Positions 1 through 9,318 of a DNA stretch of 64,000 nt are shown piece by piece. This DNA is from Verrucomicrobiota bacterium (lineage in GTDB: Bacteria > Verrucomicrobiota > Verrucomicrobiia > Limisphaerales > JACDHS01), in assembly GCA_013820875.1 (NCBI GenBank), contig JACDHS010000004.1, positions 35,816 to 99,815 on the forward strand. The letters run 5' to 3'. The translations under genes were made by a program, and so were the position numbers. The notes under the pieces are model-generated. The model had not been told where the DNA came from, ran no database searches, and worked only from the letters and a program-made list of their open reading frames with translations. Every line of letters starts with the position of its first letter. Positions within the stretch are counted from its first letter, which is position 1.

Positions 1-68
1 TTTACGTCCTGGCCTACGACCACCGCATCTACGAATTCGAATCGCTGCAAAAGGTTTCCGCCAAATAG
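1..68 (+). CDS. 3' end of an unidentified gene (partial)
   Basis: An open frame enters from the left edge (codons from base 3) and ends at TAG 66-68, giving a 21-residue tail that reads YVLAYDHRIYEFESLQKVSAK or very near it. Codon composition is like a real gene, but the fragment is too short to name a family. It is followed by non-coding DNA with a 43-bp tandem array, so it is the last gene of its transcription unit. Confidence 0.55.
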   Translation, partial: YVLAYDHRIYEFESLQKVSAK

Positions 69-298
69 TTGCCGCGCTCCGCCTGCCTTCTCACCTACTT
101 TCAATCACCCCCTCCCTTCTCTCCGGGCGCATTTCGATACTGCGACGGATCCCCCGAGCGGGTGTAAAAGGGCTGAGTTATCACAAGCGAAGCAGCGTGT
201 CGATTTGCTACGTTTGAGACCCGAAGAGAAAATTGGCCCTTTTCCAGCCGAATATCCCACCAAAATACTCAAAAGTAGAGAAAATGGGCTGTTTATCC

Positions 299-592
299 AT
301 TTTTTCGTTCTGTTTTAGAACCCTGGTTGGCCAACTTGCCGTCAAAACAGAACAAAAAAGTAGCAGGGTTGGCCAACCAGGTATCCAAAACAGAACGAAA
401 AAGTAGGTGGGTTGGCCAACCAGGTGTCCAAAACGGAACAAAAAAGTAGCAGGGTTGGCCAACCAGGTGTCCAAAACAGAACGAAAAAGTAGGTGGGTTG
501 GCCAACCAGGTGTCTAAAACGGAACGAAAAAGTAGGTGGGTTGGCCAACGAGGTGTCTAAAACAGGACGAAAAAGTAGCGTGGTTGGCCCCT
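299..592. repeat. 43-bp tandem array with palindromic core and inverted first copy
   Basis: About six direct copies occur. The motif GGTTGGCCAACC, itself a perfect 12-base palindrome, recurs at about 324, 366, 409, 452, 495, 538 and (degenerate) 581, so the unit is 43 bp (42 for the first step). The rest of each unit reads like AGGTGTCCAAAACAGAACG followed by AAAAAGTAG. Bases 299-335 carry the start of the unit in inverted orientation, so the left edge can fold back on the array. Short similar sequences (GCCGCGCTCCG followed by TGCC) flank it near 70-86 and 646-660. There are no unique spacers, so this is not a CRISPR array. Frames read through it are repeat artefacts. Confidence 0.9.
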
Positions 593-808
593 TCCCTCGC
601 AGCATTAAAAGTGGGTGAGATTGACTAGGAAACGGAGCGGTTGCGCCGCGCTCCGTCTGCCACCACCCACTTTTATTCGCACCCCTCCCTGCCCTCCCTG
701 ACTTTAGGGTCTTTGCCTGTTGACACACTATACATTTTTTGTTTAGTAATAGTGCATTCCCTGTAGTTCTGTGTCCGAACGTCCTTGTCCCTTAACCTTA
801 TTAAACCT

Positions 809-2197
809 ATGAAGTATACTAAAACTAAACTCTTGGCATTGCTGGTGACGACTGTCGCCGCAACGAGTCTGCAAGCGCAGACCACGCCTGCACCACAACC
901 CAACATCTGTAACCGTGCCTGTTGGAGCGCCCGCTCTTCAAGCTGCAGCACATCGCTCGGCTCCCTGACCCGCGCCATCATCCATCACACCGCTGGACCC
1001 AGCGATTACACGACCAATTACGAGACTGGAAAGTCCAGAATGCGTTCCAATCAGAACTATCACATGGATAGCAACGGTTGGTGCGATATCGGTTATCACT
1101 TTTTGGTGAACGCAGCCGGCCATATCTACGAAGGCCGTGTCGGTTCAATCGGTTCAAGCGGCGGTTGGAAAAAGGGTGCCCATGATGGTTGCAATTCCAA
1201 CAGCATGGGCTTCACTGCGCTGGGTTACTTCCACACTCCTTACAATCATGCCTTTACGCAAGCGTTGCAGGATGGTCTCGCGGCTGTAATTGCCTGGAGA
1301 ATGCCAAGCGGTTGGGCTGCGCATGGCAGCGGCACCTATTGCGGAAATTCTGTCGGCACCCTGGATGGCCATTACAAGGTTAAAGCCACGGCCTGCCCTG
1401 GAACGAACATTATCAATGGACTCGGAAATCTTCGTAACAATGTTGCGAACCGCAGAACATCCGAAGTCAATAATGCGGCTGTTGTTTCCATGAGTTTCCC
1501 AAGCTCCGTAGTCAAGGGGTCAAGCTTCTCCGCAACGGTAACCATGAACAATAACGGCACTACCCATTGGGTCGTTGACAATGGCTACAGGCTCGGTTCG
1601 CAGAACCCACAAGACAACACTCGCTGGGGACTTAGCCGTGTTAACGTGGTTGGGACGGTCAGCCCAGGTTATAATTCAGCCTTCACCTTTAATTGCACCG
1701 CGCCAACCACCGCTGGCACCTATCCGTTTGACTGGAAGATGGTGCGGGATGGCGTCCAATGGTTTGGCGCCACCGCAGTCGGAACGATTATCGTGGAAGA
1801 GCCAAGTAACGCCGTCATCGTTGATAACCAGGCCGCGACTTATGTTGGATCCTGGGCAACTGCCAGCTCAGCCACCGATAAGTACGGCGCTGATTATCGC
1901 TATCGCTCCACCGCAGCGGTAAGCGAGCCTGCTATCTTCACCGCCAACCTCACTTCTGGCAGTCGCAATGTATATGCCTGGTGGACGCAAGGTTCAAACC
2001 GCTCCGCAACGGCTCCTTACATTGTCTATCACTCGGGTGGAACCACCACCGTCCAAAAGAATCAGCAGGTCAACGGCGGTTCCTGGCAATTGCTGGGTAA
2101 CTGGACCTTCAATTCTGGTAACAACGATGTCAGGCTCTCCTGCTGGACGACCACCGGCTATGTTGTCATAGCTGACGCCGTCAAATGGGGTGACTAA
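809..2197 (+). CDS. Secreted PGRP-type N-acetylmuramoyl-L-alanine amidase with NBR1-like Ig and golvesin-like C-terminal domains
   Basis: Predicted zinc amidase that cleaves the bond between N-acetylmuramic acid and L-Ala of peptidoglycan. The ATG at 809 is preferred over an in-frame TTG at 785 because it begins a clean signal peptide (KYTKTKLLALLVTTVAATS, cleaved near LQAQ). Residues ~50-210 are a peptidoglycan-recognition/amidase domain: AIIHHTAG (zinc His), the YHFLVNAAGHIYEGR region, and KATACPGTNI supplying the Cys ligand, so the site looks intact. Residues ~225-335 resemble the NBR1-type Ig-like domain (many Trp/Gly, DWKMVRDGVQWFG). The last ~125 residues resemble a golvesin C-terminal-like domain (VYAWWTQGSNRSATAPYIVY, ending VVIADAVKWGD), probably for wall or polysaccharide binding. 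It stands alone and ends at a strong terminator. Role could be cell-wall turnover or attack on other bacteria. Confidence 0.88.
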   Translation: MKYTKTKLLALLVTTVAATSLQAQTTPAPQPNICNRACWSARSSSCSTSLGSLTRAIIHHTAGPSDYTTNYETGKSRMRSNQNYHMDSNGWCDIGYHFLVNAAGHIYEGRVGSIGSSGGWKKGAHDGCNSNSMGFTALGYFHTPYNHAFTQALQDGLAAVIAWRMPSGWAAHGSGTYCGNSVGTLDGHYKVKATACPGTNIINGLGNLRNNVANRRTSEVNNAAVVSMSFPSSVVKGSSFSATVTMNNNGTTHWVVDNGYRLGSQNPQDNTRWGLSRVNVVGTVSPGYNSAFTFNCTAPTTAGTYPFDWKMVRDGVQWFGATAVGTIIVEEPSNAVIVDNQAATYVGSWATASSATDKYGADYRYRSTAAVSEPAIFTANLTSGSRNVYAWWTQGSNRSATAPYIVYHSGGTTTVQKNQQVNGGSWQLLGNWTFNSGNNDVRLSCWTTTGYVVIADAVKWGD

Positions 2198-2217
2198 ACC
2201 GTTTTTAAATTAATCCG

Positions 2218-2250
2218 AAAGCCGGAAGAGTTTTCTCTTCCGGCTTTTTT
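2218..2250 (+). terminator. Rho-independent terminator after the amidase gene
   Basis: Stem AAAGCCGGAAGAG, loop TTTT, complementary stem CTCTTCCGGCTTT followed by a T-run, 20 bases after the amidase stop. It closes that monocistronic unit before the flavoenzyme gene. Confidence 0.92.
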
Positions 2251-2309
2251 GTTTGGTGCGATGGACATAATGCGGTAAAAAATAGGCATCCCATTGCTCA
2301 TTTTGCGCC

Positions 2310-3449
2310 ATGCCCAAGACTTTGCCCGAAATTGCCCAGTTGCCGATCTCTACCATTACGACGCTGGAGTGGGACGTTATTGTCGTGGGAGCAGGGCCTG
2401 CGGGTGGAGCCGCTGCGGCATCGCTTGCTTCCAAAGGTGTCAGGGTGCTGTTGGTTGATCGCAGTAAATTTCCGCGGGAGAAAGTTTGTGGAGACGCTCT
2501 TGTTCCAGAGGCTATGGATGCTTTGGAACGGATCGGCCTCAAAGAGACAGTGTGCGCTCACTCCATCACGTTGCCCGGCTATACCCTCGTGAGTCCATCT
2601 GGGGCGGCGGTGAATTTAAACAGTCCTGTGACCCTCCTGCAACGGAGAGCGCTGGACACCCTGATTTCTGCCAGGGCCATTGCCAATGGAGCTGTCTTCG
2701 CCCAGGGAAAATTCCAGAATGCCGAAGCTCGGCTCGACGGTGATGTGGATTGCACGCTCAGTGACATGCGGTTCCGTTGCCGGATTTTGATTGTTGCCCC
2801 TGGAGCGGACCTAAGCTCTTTAAGATCTTTGGGATTCTCAATCCAGTTCAACAAACCCGAAGGAGTGGCAATCCGGCGTTACTACCGCAGTTCCGGCGGG
2901 CCGGAACGCCCCTACTTTTTTTTAAAAGAAGCTTTTCTGCCTGGCTACGCATGGATTTTTCCGTTGGGGGACGATTACTACAACGTGGGATGCGGCACGT
3001 TCCTTACCCAATCAAAGAAGATGAACGCTTCTCTGATGAATGCCTTCGAGCAGTTCCTGGAAGACGATCCGGTGGCCCGGAAACTTGTTCTGCAATCGTC
3101 GGAAGCAACCCCTCTGCGCGGAGCTTCGTTGCGTTGCGGAATGCCGACCATTGAACATGCGCTGCAAGGAAGAATAATGCTGGCGGGAGAGGCGATAGGA
3201 ACAACCATTACAGGGTGGGGTGAAGGGGTGAGCAAAGCCATGGAAACAGGACTGCTTGCTGCAGAGGTCGCCCAATCAGCCCTGGCAGGAAACGATTTCG
3301 GCAAACTCGCGGATTATCCAAAAAGATTGGCAAAAGAGATAAAGCCGGAAATCGACCGCCATTCGAGAGTAACCTCTTTTTTCAACCGCCGTTGGACGGC
3401 AAACCTCCTGGTGAATGCAGCCAGGGCCATCCCAGGGAATTGGCTGTAG
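2310..3449 (+). CDS. Geranylgeranyl-reductase-family FAD-dependent oxidoreductase
   Basis: 379-residue flavoprotein of the geranylgeranyl reductase/halogenase-like superfamily. Residues ~24-55 form the Rossmann FAD site (VIVVGAGPAGGAAAASLASK), followed at once by the family signature FPREKVCGDAL. A second conserved patch (IMLAGEAIGTTITGWGEGV, residues ~290-310) matches the usual FAD-binding GDAAG-like region. Family members reduce double bonds in isoprenoid chains (chlorophyll phytyl tail, archaeal lipids, menaquinone side chain). It converges on the minus-strand UbiA and CrtC-like genes, which also point to isoprenoid chemistry; a shared pathway is inferred from position only. Substrate unknown. 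Confidence 0.8.
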   Translation: MPKTLPEIAQLPISTITTLEWDVIVVGAGPAGGAAAASLASKGVRVLLVDRSKFPREKVCGDALVPEAMDALERIGLKETVCAHSITLPGYTLVSPSGAAVNLNSPVTLLQRRALDTLISARAIANGAVFAQGKFQNAEARLDGDVDCTLSDMRFRCRILIVAPGADLSSLRSLGFSIQFNKPEGVAIRRYYRSSGGPERPYFFLKEAFLPGYAWIFPLGDDYYNVGCGTFLTQSKKMNASLMNAFEQFLEDDPVARKLVLQSSEATPLRGASLRCGMPTIEHALQGRIMLAGEAIGTTITGWGEGVSKAMETGLLAAEVAQSALAGNDFGKLADYPKRLAKEIKPEIDRHSRVTSFFNRRWTANLLVNAARAIPGNWL

Positions 3450-3452
3450 CCT

Positions 3453-4523
3453 TTAATCCGGGCGGTTCAATTCCCCATAGGCAGTGCCCGTGACGGGAGC
3501 GCCATTGAAGGTTCCTGCTGCTTTCATGCTCCCTTCCCAGAGCACCTGGGGCTCGACGAATTGCAGATCGTTTTCGGAGGTAAGCGTCAACACGGTATTT
3601 TTTAGGCTGGGAATCTTTAGTTCAACTACTTTTTGCCACTTTCCACCTGAGGCATCTTCATAATATTCCCTGGTTACCAGTTCGCTGGGAAGTTTGTGAA
3701 ACTGATTGTTATTGGCATCGATGTAGCCGCAATGGGAGCCAATCAATTCCTTATCCTTGTAGATGTTGAACAGCATCAGGTCCACGCCGTTATCCAAATT
3801 CACGCCAAACCATTTCCACTGGCTAAAATCTTTTTCCCAATCCCATTTGCCCCATTGATGGTTCAACCATCCGGTACCGGTGACGTTCACCGGATTGTTT
3901 CCTGTGCTGAGCGATCCGCTGATAGTTAGATCTGTCAAAGAGTAAGTATGAGAAACGCCATTCTTGCCCATCGCAATAAACCCTTCTCCGCCAGTGAGGA
4001 ACGGATTTTTGTTTGCTTTAATCGTGAGCGCCACGGTCATGCCTTCGAAATCATAGGAAAAATTATAACGGAAGGGAGCGTCTGCCTGCTTCCACTTCAA
4101 GGACAAGGAAGTGACGGAATGAACATTTTCCGTATAATTAAGCGATTCGTAATAGTCTTTGGTCAGAACTTTGTCCGCGGCTTTGTCATAGAGCGAAACA
4201 AGGTGCCTGCCGGTGCTGAGAGCACAAAAAAAGAACGCGTATTTCTTGCCTGAAGTATCGGCCAACTGCGTGCTCAGATGCCACCACTCGATAGGGTGCT
4301 CGTAATGCGCGCCTTCGTCTCGAGGAAATTCGATCGGGCGAGGTTTATCGGTGGCGGGGGATGTGCCGGAGGTCACTTGGTTTGTGGTGCTGGCGTGTTC
4401 CACCGTCTTTGCCTCCTTTCCGCAGGATGCCAGTAGCAATGGAAGAACCAATGCGGGAAATAATGACTTTAGAAGCTTGAGTGACCGCCTCTTCATGTGT
4501 CTTTGTTTGTTGGATTGCTTCAT
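3453..4523 (-). CDS. CrtC/AttH-like lipocalin-fold lipoprotein (hydratase-like)
   Basis: Predicted lipoprotein: hydrophobic n-region ending in LLLASC. The mature part has the CrtC (carotenoid 1,2-hydratase)/AttH signature near its start (HYEHPIEWWHLSTQLAD, then KKYAFFFCALS) and a Trp-rich core (GWLNHQWGKWDW, QWKWFGVNLDNG). AttH-like proteins are double lipocalin barrels; CrtC adds water to carotenoid double bonds. An internal ATG at 4496 gives a more usual lipoprotein leader and may be the real start. It lies 3 bases after the UbiA-type prenyltransferase gene on the same strand, so the two are almost certainly co-transcribed. Enzymatic activity is inferred; a lipid-handling role is equally possible. 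Confidence 0.75.
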   Translation of the reverse strand: MKQSNKQRHMKRRSLKLLKSLFPALVLPLLLASCGKEAKTVEHASTTNQVTSGTSPATDKPRPIEFPRDEGAHYEHPIEWWHLSTQLADTSGKKYAFFFCALSTGRHLVSLYDKAADKVLTKDYYESLNYTENVHSVTSLSLKWKQADAPFRYNFSYDFEGMTVALTIKANKNPFLTGGEGFIAMGKNGVSHTYSLTDLTISGSLSTGNNPVNVTGTGWLNHQWGKWDWEKDFSQWKWFGVNLDNGVDLMLFNIYKDKELIGSHCGYIDANNNQFHKLPSELVTREYYEDASGGKWQKVVELKIPSLKNTVLTLTSENDLQFVEPQVLWEGSMKAAGTFNGAPVTGTAYGELNRPD

Positions 4524-4526
4524 AAT

Positions 4527-5390
4527 TTAAGCTTTGCCGATCAGAATGCCGAGCATGCCCATGCCATACATTCCACAAATCATTTTGGCGCGAAACCGGA
4601 GTTGGCCATACATCTCGCTGCTGTTGGTGCGCTTATAGAAAGCCACCAGGGACAAAAGCAGCAGCAACAGGTTGAACACAGACCACCCGGCAAACACCGG
4701 CGAAATTACGGTCTGCCATGCCAACAGTATGGAATAAGCGATAAGGCATCCAAGCGATGCAACCGCCAGCAGCATCGTTCTCCGTTCTCCATGAACCAGG
4801 GCCAGGGTGGGAAAACCCTTGATGCGGTCGGCTTCCATATGCGCCAGAACATGAATGAGTTCAAGGGGAAGGTACAGACCAAAAATGAAGAGCCCCATCA
4901 AGGCTTCTCCGCCTGACACATGATTGTCGAGACTCGAACCCGCCAAAAAGAATAACCCGAATCCCAGTGAGTTAAGGAACAATCGCCAAAACAGTCTTCG
5001 CTTTAAAACAAACGGCGGCGCGGAATGAAGCCAGACCGTCACCGCAAGCAAAGAAACGATTGCGAACGTGGTGAACGAAATCATCCAGGCGACACCGAGC
5101 GAAAAGATCAGAAAGGCATAGATACATCGCATCATCTCGCGAGTAGTTGTTTCATCCCCGGCGACCTTCTCTTTGATCTCATCGAAAAATTCGTTCAATG
5201 AATAGCCGTAAGCAAGACAGAGGCAGGAGAGGACGAGACTGGCTCCAATGAACGACCAGCTTCTGCCCAGGAAATCATCGGCAAAGAATGCTCCCAGCAA
5301 AAAGACGCCGTTTTGGACGGACCAGTCTTTGATGCGCAATAGCTGCACGCCGTATCTGAGTTTTTGCGGCATTGGGATGGCAGAGTTCAT
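4527..5390 (-). CDS. UbiA-family membrane prenyltransferase
   Basis: 287 residues with about eight hydrophobic segments. The first Asp-rich prenyl-diphosphate motif is present in relaxed form (YSLNEFFDEIKEKVAGDE, an N-x3-D pattern) around residue 75, and a second conserved stretch follows (HMEADRIKGFPTLALVHG). UbiA enzymes transfer a prenyl chain to an aromatic ring or other acceptor in quinone, heme, chlorophyll and lipid synthesis. It sits between the TPR membrane protein gene (21-base gap) and the CrtC-like lipoprotein gene (3-base gap), and faces the geranylgeranyl-reductase-like gene. Acceptor and chain length cannot be told from sequence. Confidence 0.8.
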   Translation of the reverse strand: MNSAIPMPQKLRYGVQLLRIKDWSVQNGVFLLGAFFADDFLGRSWSFIGASLVLSCLCLAYGYSLNEFFDEIKEKVAGDETTTREMMRCIYAFLIFSLGVAWMISFTTFAIVSLLAVTVWLHSAPPFVLKRRLFWRLFLNSLGFGLFFLAGSSLDNHVSGGEALMGLFIFGLYLPLELIHVLAHMEADRIKGFPTLALVHGERRTMLLAVASLGCLIAYSILLAWQTVISPVFAGWSVFNLLLLLLSLVAFYKRTNSSEMYGQLRFRAKMICGMYGMGMLGILIGKA

Positions 5391-5411
5391 TGGAAAATCT
5401 TCGATCAGGAC

Positions 5412-7661
5412 TTAATTACTTCGAAACGGCTGCCCGGACAGATACAGGCTGAGGCGGGAACGCATTTGAGAGGACAATTGTTCCTCATTCAGGGCTTGGG
5501 CGAGCGACGCTGCCTCTTCCACTGTTTTAATGGCTTCCGGAAATCGGCCAGCTTCAGCGTACGCAGCAGCAAGCAGATCCAAAAATCTTGGATTATTTCC
5601 ACCTCCAATGGCACAAGCGCGTTCCGCCAAAACGACAGCTTCGCGGCCATTGCGAAGGTTTGCGTTATAATCTGTCGCCAGAGCCCATGCCAGGTTGGCA
5701 ATCACAGGCACCGTATCTGGTTGCATTGCAAGAATCTGCCGCCACTGCTCGATCGCCGCGGCTTTGTTGTTCAGTTGTGCCTGAACTTCTGCGAGGCCAA
5801 AGCGGGCGTCGATATACTTCGGACTCAAGTGAACAGCTTCCTTGTAATGAACCAAAGCAGCATCCAGTTTTCCTTCGCTGAACAGAAGTTGTCCCAGCTT
5901 GGTGTGGGCGAAGCTATCCGCTGGCACCCGGCGGATTCTCTCTTGAAATGTTTCGATTGCCTTCGTGGTTTGGCCTGTCTCGACCAGCAATTGCATGAAG
6001 TTGGCAAAAAATATTGCATCGCCCGGAGCGAGCTGAACGGCGCGATGAAAAGAAGAAATGGCTTCATTGGTTCTACCCAGCGTAATCAAGGCCACCCCGA
6101 GATTGTTATGTGCTTTAAAATCGCCGGCATCCACCTTGATCGCTTCGAAATAGTGGCCGATGGATTCCTCAGTTTTGCCCAAAGCAAACAACGCTCTGCC
6201 CACGTTCACATGCACCATGCTGAGGTTGTCGCGCCGTTTCAAAGCTTCTCGGAAATGTTGCAATGCTTCGTTATATTCTCCGCGCTCGAAAAGAATCCCG
6301 GCCAGATTGTTGTGAGCTGCCCATGAAGCAGGATTTCTCTCGATGTTATCTCTCCAGAGTGCTTCCGGATTCGCCATCCTGCTCTGGTGTGTCCATGAAA
6401 GCGCAGCCAAAGGGACAGCTAAAACCATAAAGACGATTGCCGGCACAAACCTGTGCTGCTGTTTCGACATCACGCGGTTCAACCCATGGCAACCACCAGC
6501 CACGACCAGGGCAATTGTGCCGGGTAGAGCAAGATACTGAAAATGATCTGCCACAGGCGCCATCACCAAAAACGCCATGTTGATCACTCCAATGGTGGGC
6601 CCAAGAGCCAACACAAAATAGCCAAGTCCAAACAAACAAGCGCGTCCCCATGTTTGGCGGTATTTCCAAAAGAGGAAAAACATACCGACGATGGCCAGCG
6701 CCGGGAGATACGCCACGGGAGAAGTGACACTCACAACCCAGCGCGGATAATGCATCGTCAAACCGACGGGCAGGATGTCTTTGCCAAGGTAGAACCAAAA
6801 AGCGCGCCCTGCCGTCAAGGTGCGGATCAGCAGGTTGTCCTCCGTCGAAAGCACCCCGAATTTGGGGGCGTAATAGTGGTGCGCCACTAATGTTGCTATT
6901 CCCGCAGCCAGGGCAAACCCGAAGAAAGGAGCCACACGAATGAGCGTTGCCCGTTCGATTTTTCCACGTTGCCACCAGGCGCATAACAACAGCACGACCG
7001 GCAAAATGACCACTGAGGACTTGCTTAAAAGGCCAAAAAGGAAAAATACGAATGACAGCCAGTAAAAACCTCCTAACTGAACCTTCGCCGGGAACGAAGA
7101 ACGAGACGCTACTTGATGGGACGGTTCTGATCGCAGGTAGAACAACAAACTGAGCAGGTAGAAGAACATGGATAATGTATTCTTCCTCTCCGCCAACCAG
7201 GTCACAGACGCTATGCAGACCGGATGCATCGCAAAAAGGGCCGCAATGACCCACGAACCCGGCACGCCAAGTCGCAGCAGGATTCTCCATAACAACACTG
7301 CATTTAGCGCCTGGAGAACGACATTGGTTGCATGCTGTATTTCTTTCATCGCACCATGCACCTGCCATTCGATCCAGAACGTCGTCGCCGTCAGTGGAAC
7401 AAAGTCTCCAAAGCGTGTGCTGAACCAAATGTCACGCAGCCCGCGCCATCCTTCCTTCAACAACGGGTTCGCGGCGATGACGTCATCGTCCCAGATGAAA
7501 CCTGCTTTGTAGGTGGGAATATAAACCAGGAAAGTGAGCAGCAGCAGGGCCAGGACGCCTGTCCATGTCTCGCGTCGCGAGAGAAAGTGCGACGGCGTTT
7601 TCGCCACAGGCAAAGAAATTGGTTTGGAAGTTTTTCGATGCATTCTCAGGGGTGCAGCCAT
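5412..7661 (-). CDS. Multi-pass membrane protein with C-terminal TPR repeats (TMTC/GT-C-like)
   Basis: 749 residues. The first ~430 hold about ten hydrophobic helices with an acidic loop after TM1 (FIWDDDVIAANPLLKEGW) and WLAERKNTLSMFFYLLS; this layout matches TMTC-like and other GT-C-type membrane glycosyltransferases, where such Asp residues act in catalysis. The rest is a run of TPR repeats (for example AHNNLAGILFERGEYNEALQ, AHNNLGVALITLGRTNEAIS) facing one side of the membrane. A second Met at 7643 is an alternative start. First gene of a likely three-gene unit with UbiA and the CrtC-like lipoprotein. A protein or lipid O-mannosylation-like role is possible but not shown. Confidence 0.78.
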   Translation of the reverse strand: MAAPLRMHRKTSKPISLPVAKTPSHFLSRRETWTGVLALLLLTFLVYIPTYKAGFIWDDDVIAANPLLKEGWRGLRDIWFSTRFGDFVPLTATTFWIEWQVHGAMKEIQHATNVVLQALNAVLLWRILLRLGVPGSWVIAALFAMHPVCIASVTWLAERKNTLSMFFYLLSLLFYLRSEPSHQVASRSSFPAKVQLGGFYWLSFVFFLFGLLSKSSVVILPVVLLLCAWWQRGKIERATLIRVAPFFGFALAAGIATLVAHHYYAPKFGVLSTEDNLLIRTLTAGRAFWFYLGKDILPVGLTMHYPRWVVSVTSPVAYLPALAIVGMFFLFWKYRQTWGRACLFGLGYFVLALGPTIGVINMAFLVMAPVADHFQYLALPGTIALVVAGGCHGLNRVMSKQQHRFVPAIVFMVLAVPLAALSWTHQSRMANPEALWRDNIERNPASWAAHNNLAGILFERGEYNEALQHFREALKRRDNLSMVHVNVGRALFALGKTEESIGHYFEAIKVDAGDFKAHNNLGVALITLGRTNEAISSFHRAVQLAPGDAIFFANFMQLLVETGQTTKAIETFQERIRRVPADSFAHTKLGQLLFSEGKLDAALVHYKEAVHLSPKYIDARFGLAEVQAQLNNKAAAIEQWRQILAMQPDTVPVIANLAWALATDYNANLRNGREAVVLAERACAIGGGNNPRFLDLLAAAYAEAGRFPEAIKTVEEAASLAQALNEEQLSSQMRSRLSLYLSGQPFRSN

Positions 7662-7862
7662 TATGCAGGGAAAGCCCTATCATATGCAATCTTCTATGCC
7701 GTTCGTCGTAAGTATCCAGCTCGGAAGCGTTGTTGTGGGCGAAGCATCAGCCGCAACGCGTGAGATTGTTTGTGCATTTATCGGAAGCTCTAAAGCGCTG
7801 CATCCCATCTTATGACCGCTCCGGCGGATGCTTCCCACAAACCCAACAGAGATAGGACGCGG

Positions 7863-9110
7863 TTACGCCGCGCTCCGTCCCAAACGACCATCCGCCCGGC
7901 TTCGGTCATAAGCGCAGCAGACCTCTTCGAATACCTGATCCACTGTGATCTGTTGCATGCAAAGGTTGTTGGTGCAACGGGTTTGCCGATTGTTGTAGGC
8001 ATTCACACAAGGACTGCACGCGATGCCAGCCCAGACAGGAGTGTTGCGCGGAGTCGGCGCAGCAAACAGTCGGGGGGTCTCCGGTCCGAAAAGAGTTACA
8101 ACCTGGATCGCAGTCAGCGCGGCAAAGTGAGCAGGCCCACTGTCATTGGTGACCAAAACCCTCGCCAGCGAATAGGCAATGAGCAATTGACGCAGGGTAG
8201 TTTTTCCGGCCAATGAAAAACAGCGGGCGGAGCCTACATCCTTCACGAGAGCTTCCGCTGCTTCGACTTCGTTCGGGGCACCCGTGAAACCAACGTATGC
8301 GCCTGGATACTTCAGCAGCAGTCGCCTGGCGAGCTGGACATAGCGTTGCATCTCCCAGCGACGCAGCGGAAGCAGATCGCTGGCGTTCGGATTTAACAAC
8401 AGGATCGGCGGGAGTTCGCCTTGACCTGTTTCACTGGCCAACAACTCGCGAACCACTTCAATTTCCAAAGGTGCGGCAACAAACCTCGGCAATTCTTCGC
8501 CCAACGGCGGCGGGGGCACTGGCAACGTTGGCAATTGTTCCCGCGGGTGACGAAGCGCTTCGACCAGCAATTGGAACATTTGCGCCGTGTGAAGGTACGG
8601 ATTGTAAAGCAACCGGTGTGTGAACAGGTCACCGCGATAAGGCCCCGCTCCAAAAAACGCATGAAACCCAACGCGCAGTTTGGCGCCAGTCAAAAGCGTG
8701 AACGCGGCGGACCCGCGAGCAAAAAATTCCATGTCGATCGCAGCATCGAGTTTCAGCTTTTGCAGACGGACCAGCGCTTTGCCGGCGGAACGTGTCAAAA
8801 CAGCGGGGCTGCTGTAGGTAATGGGAACGACATTTTCTTCTGGAATAAGACCGAGAGCATCCAAAATGAACCGGTTGTCATCGAAGCAGGCGACATAAAC
8901 ATTTTCACGTCCGACCATTTCCGTTGCCACGCGAATCGCTGAATAGGCGAGAACCGTGGAGCCCTGCTCCGCGAGTTTCACAAACAAGATCCGGCGCAGA
9001 GGTGGAGGAGAAAACGTTTTCCGACCAAATAATTTTCGAAAAACCGTTAAGCCAAAGCACAGCGGCACGCCAATATAGCGGTCAATCTTCTGGAGTGCGG
9101 CGACTTTCAT
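7863..9110 (-). CDS. Glycosyltransferase family 9 (heptosyltransferase-like)
   Basis: 415 residues, two Rossmann-like halves. N-terminal half begins RRILFVKLAEQGSTVLAYSA (residues ~40-60), matching the GT9 nucleotide-sugar transferase start; the C-terminal half carries the diagnostic LVTNDSGPAHFAALT and VTLFGPETP segments plus a cysteine-rich tail (CSPCVNAYNNRQTRCTNNLC) typical of this family's C-terminal loop. GT9 enzymes add heptose or related sugars to lipid A core or other glycolipids at the inner membrane. It stands 201 bases upstream of the TPR membrane protein gene on the same strand, so they may be regulated together. Exact sugar not determinable. Confidence 0.85.
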   Translation of the reverse strand: MKVAALQKIDRYIGVPLCFGLTVFRKLFGRKTFSPPPLRRILFVKLAEQGSTVLAYSAIRVATEMVGRENVYVACFDDNRFILDALGLIPEENVVPITYSSPAVLTRSAGKALVRLQKLKLDAAIDMEFFARGSAAFTLLTGAKLRVGFHAFFGAGPYRGDLFTHRLLYNPYLHTAQMFQLLVEALRHPREQLPTLPVPPPPLGEELPRFVAAPLEIEVVRELLASETGQGELPPILLLNPNASDLLPLRRWEMQRYVQLARRLLLKYPGAYVGFTGAPNEVEAAEALVKDVGSARCFSLAGKTTLRQLLIAYSLARVLVTNDSGPAHFAALTAIQVVTLFGPETPRLFAAPTPRNTPVWAGIACSPCVNAYNNRQTRCTNNLCMQQITVDQVFEEVCCAYDRSRADGRLGRSAA

Positions 9111-9318
9111 GGGTGAAAAGCCAGATTATAGGAAAACCCGTAGGCATCAAAGTTTTTCGTGACCCGCCCAGGCAGAGGGGGTGATTTTAGAACGGTTGGA
9201 ATGGGCGCGCTTGAGCGCAAACGGAGCGCTTCGTTCAGCTCCACCAGGTTTGCGTTCGCCTCGCCCGTGAGCAGCAAGCGATAAAACGACATCGGGAGGG
9301 TAAAACTTTGATATCGCG

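Noticed and set aside
342..728. 128-codon minus-strand frame and shorter ones over the 43-bp array
   Set aside because: Repeat artefact: peptide is repeated GWPTLLLFCSV-like units; non-coding composition outside the repeat.
5364..6326. 320-codon plus-strand frame
   Set aside because: Antisense shadow of the TPR membrane protein gene, whose repeats and TM helices are clear on the other strand.
6346..7428. 360-codon minus-strand frame
   Set aside because: Alternative frame of the same TPR/TM gene; peptide has no family features.
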